DNA of 6,930 bases from JBOGHU01 sp050742255 (GTDB taxonomy: Bacteria; Actinomycetota; Acidimicrobiia; Acidimicrobiales; CADCSY01): assembly GCA_050742255.1 (NCBI GenBank), contig JBOGHU010000130.1, forward strand, positions 1 through 6,930, in the 5' to 3' direction. The notes under the pieces were generated by a model. It was not told the DNA's origin and did no database searches. It saw only the letters and a list, made by a program, of their open reading frames with translations. Position 1 is the first letter of the stretch, and every line of letters begins with the position of its first letter. Shown in pieces: positions 6,810-6,930 of this stretch. A program made the position numbers and the translations under genes.

Positions 6810-6930
6810 GTGCGACCACGGCGCCGCCGGGCCGCCACCCGCCGGCCGCCGGCGCCGGGCACGCCACCTCCTCAGCAGGCGAGTGTGGGGGCAAAGACCA
6901 GGTCAGCCGGGCGCAACCCCATCCGCGACC
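6810..6930 (+). CDS. N-terminus of an unidentified gene, cut by the window end
   Basis: An open frame from GTG at 6810 runs off the window after 40 codons. It is supported mainly by the Shine-Dalgarno in front. The visible protein begins MRPRRRRAATRRPPAPG and stays rich in Arg, Pro and Ala, with no hydrophobic segment, signal peptide or known motif. A basic, Pro-rich N-terminus can precede a membrane segment or be a disordered tail. In Mycobacterium and Streptomyces comF is followed by the ribosome hibernation factor hpf, but this N-terminus does not look like it. The product is not assigned. Confidence 0.55.
   Translation, partial: MRPRRRRAATRRPPAPGTPPPQQASVGAKTRSAGRNPIRD

Overview
The window is very GC-rich, with G or C at almost every third codon position. 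The order manB, Trm112-like gene, SIS isomerase, ahcY and then comF matches the arrangement known from Actinobacteria such as Mycobacterium and Streptomyces. Together with probable leaderless, TAnnnT-type promoters and GTG starts, this suggests a chromosomal segment of an actinobacterium, possibly a deep-branching one. No mobile element, CRISPR array, tRNA or rRNA was seen. This is mostly an ordinary housekeeping region, and I do not see a clear new multi-gene system.

Layout. Positions 83-796 (minus) encode a family 2 glycosyltransferase whose 3' end runs into an extreme run of cytosines on the plus strand. A 118-bp divergent gap leads to a tightly packed plus-strand operon: phosphomannomutase/phosphoglucomutase (915-2252), a Trm112-like small protein (2255-2491) and a SIS-family phosphoglucose/phosphomannose isomerase (2488-3531). 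S-adenosylhomocysteinase (3612-5063) follows with its own likely promoter and a good ribosome-binding site. On the minus strand, a YczE-like membrane protein (5692-5036) overlaps the end of ahcY tail to tail. Upstream of it lies a small single-pass membrane protein (6000-5740), which is divergent from a ComF-type phosphoribosyltransferase (6025-6732). From about 6642 the sequence changes character: a TACACT box, several hairpins and a strong Shine-Dalgarno lead into the start of an unidentified gene at 6810 that runs off the window.

How the genes fit together. The SIS isomerase and the mutase could interconvert fructose-6-P, glucose/mannose-6-P and the 1-phosphates, feeding nucleotide sugars. 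The neighbouring glycosyltransferase resembles polyprenyl-phosphate sugar transferases and may draw on that pool. AhcY clears S-adenosylhomocysteine for the methylation cycle and is probably linked only by conserved position.

Points most worth a second look are: an 8-base motif, ACTAGCCT, placed 6-9 bases before three different start codons; the structured leader upstream of the 6810 gene; a 9-bp inverted repeat abutting the YczE promoter; and the G-quadruplex-like tract at the left end.
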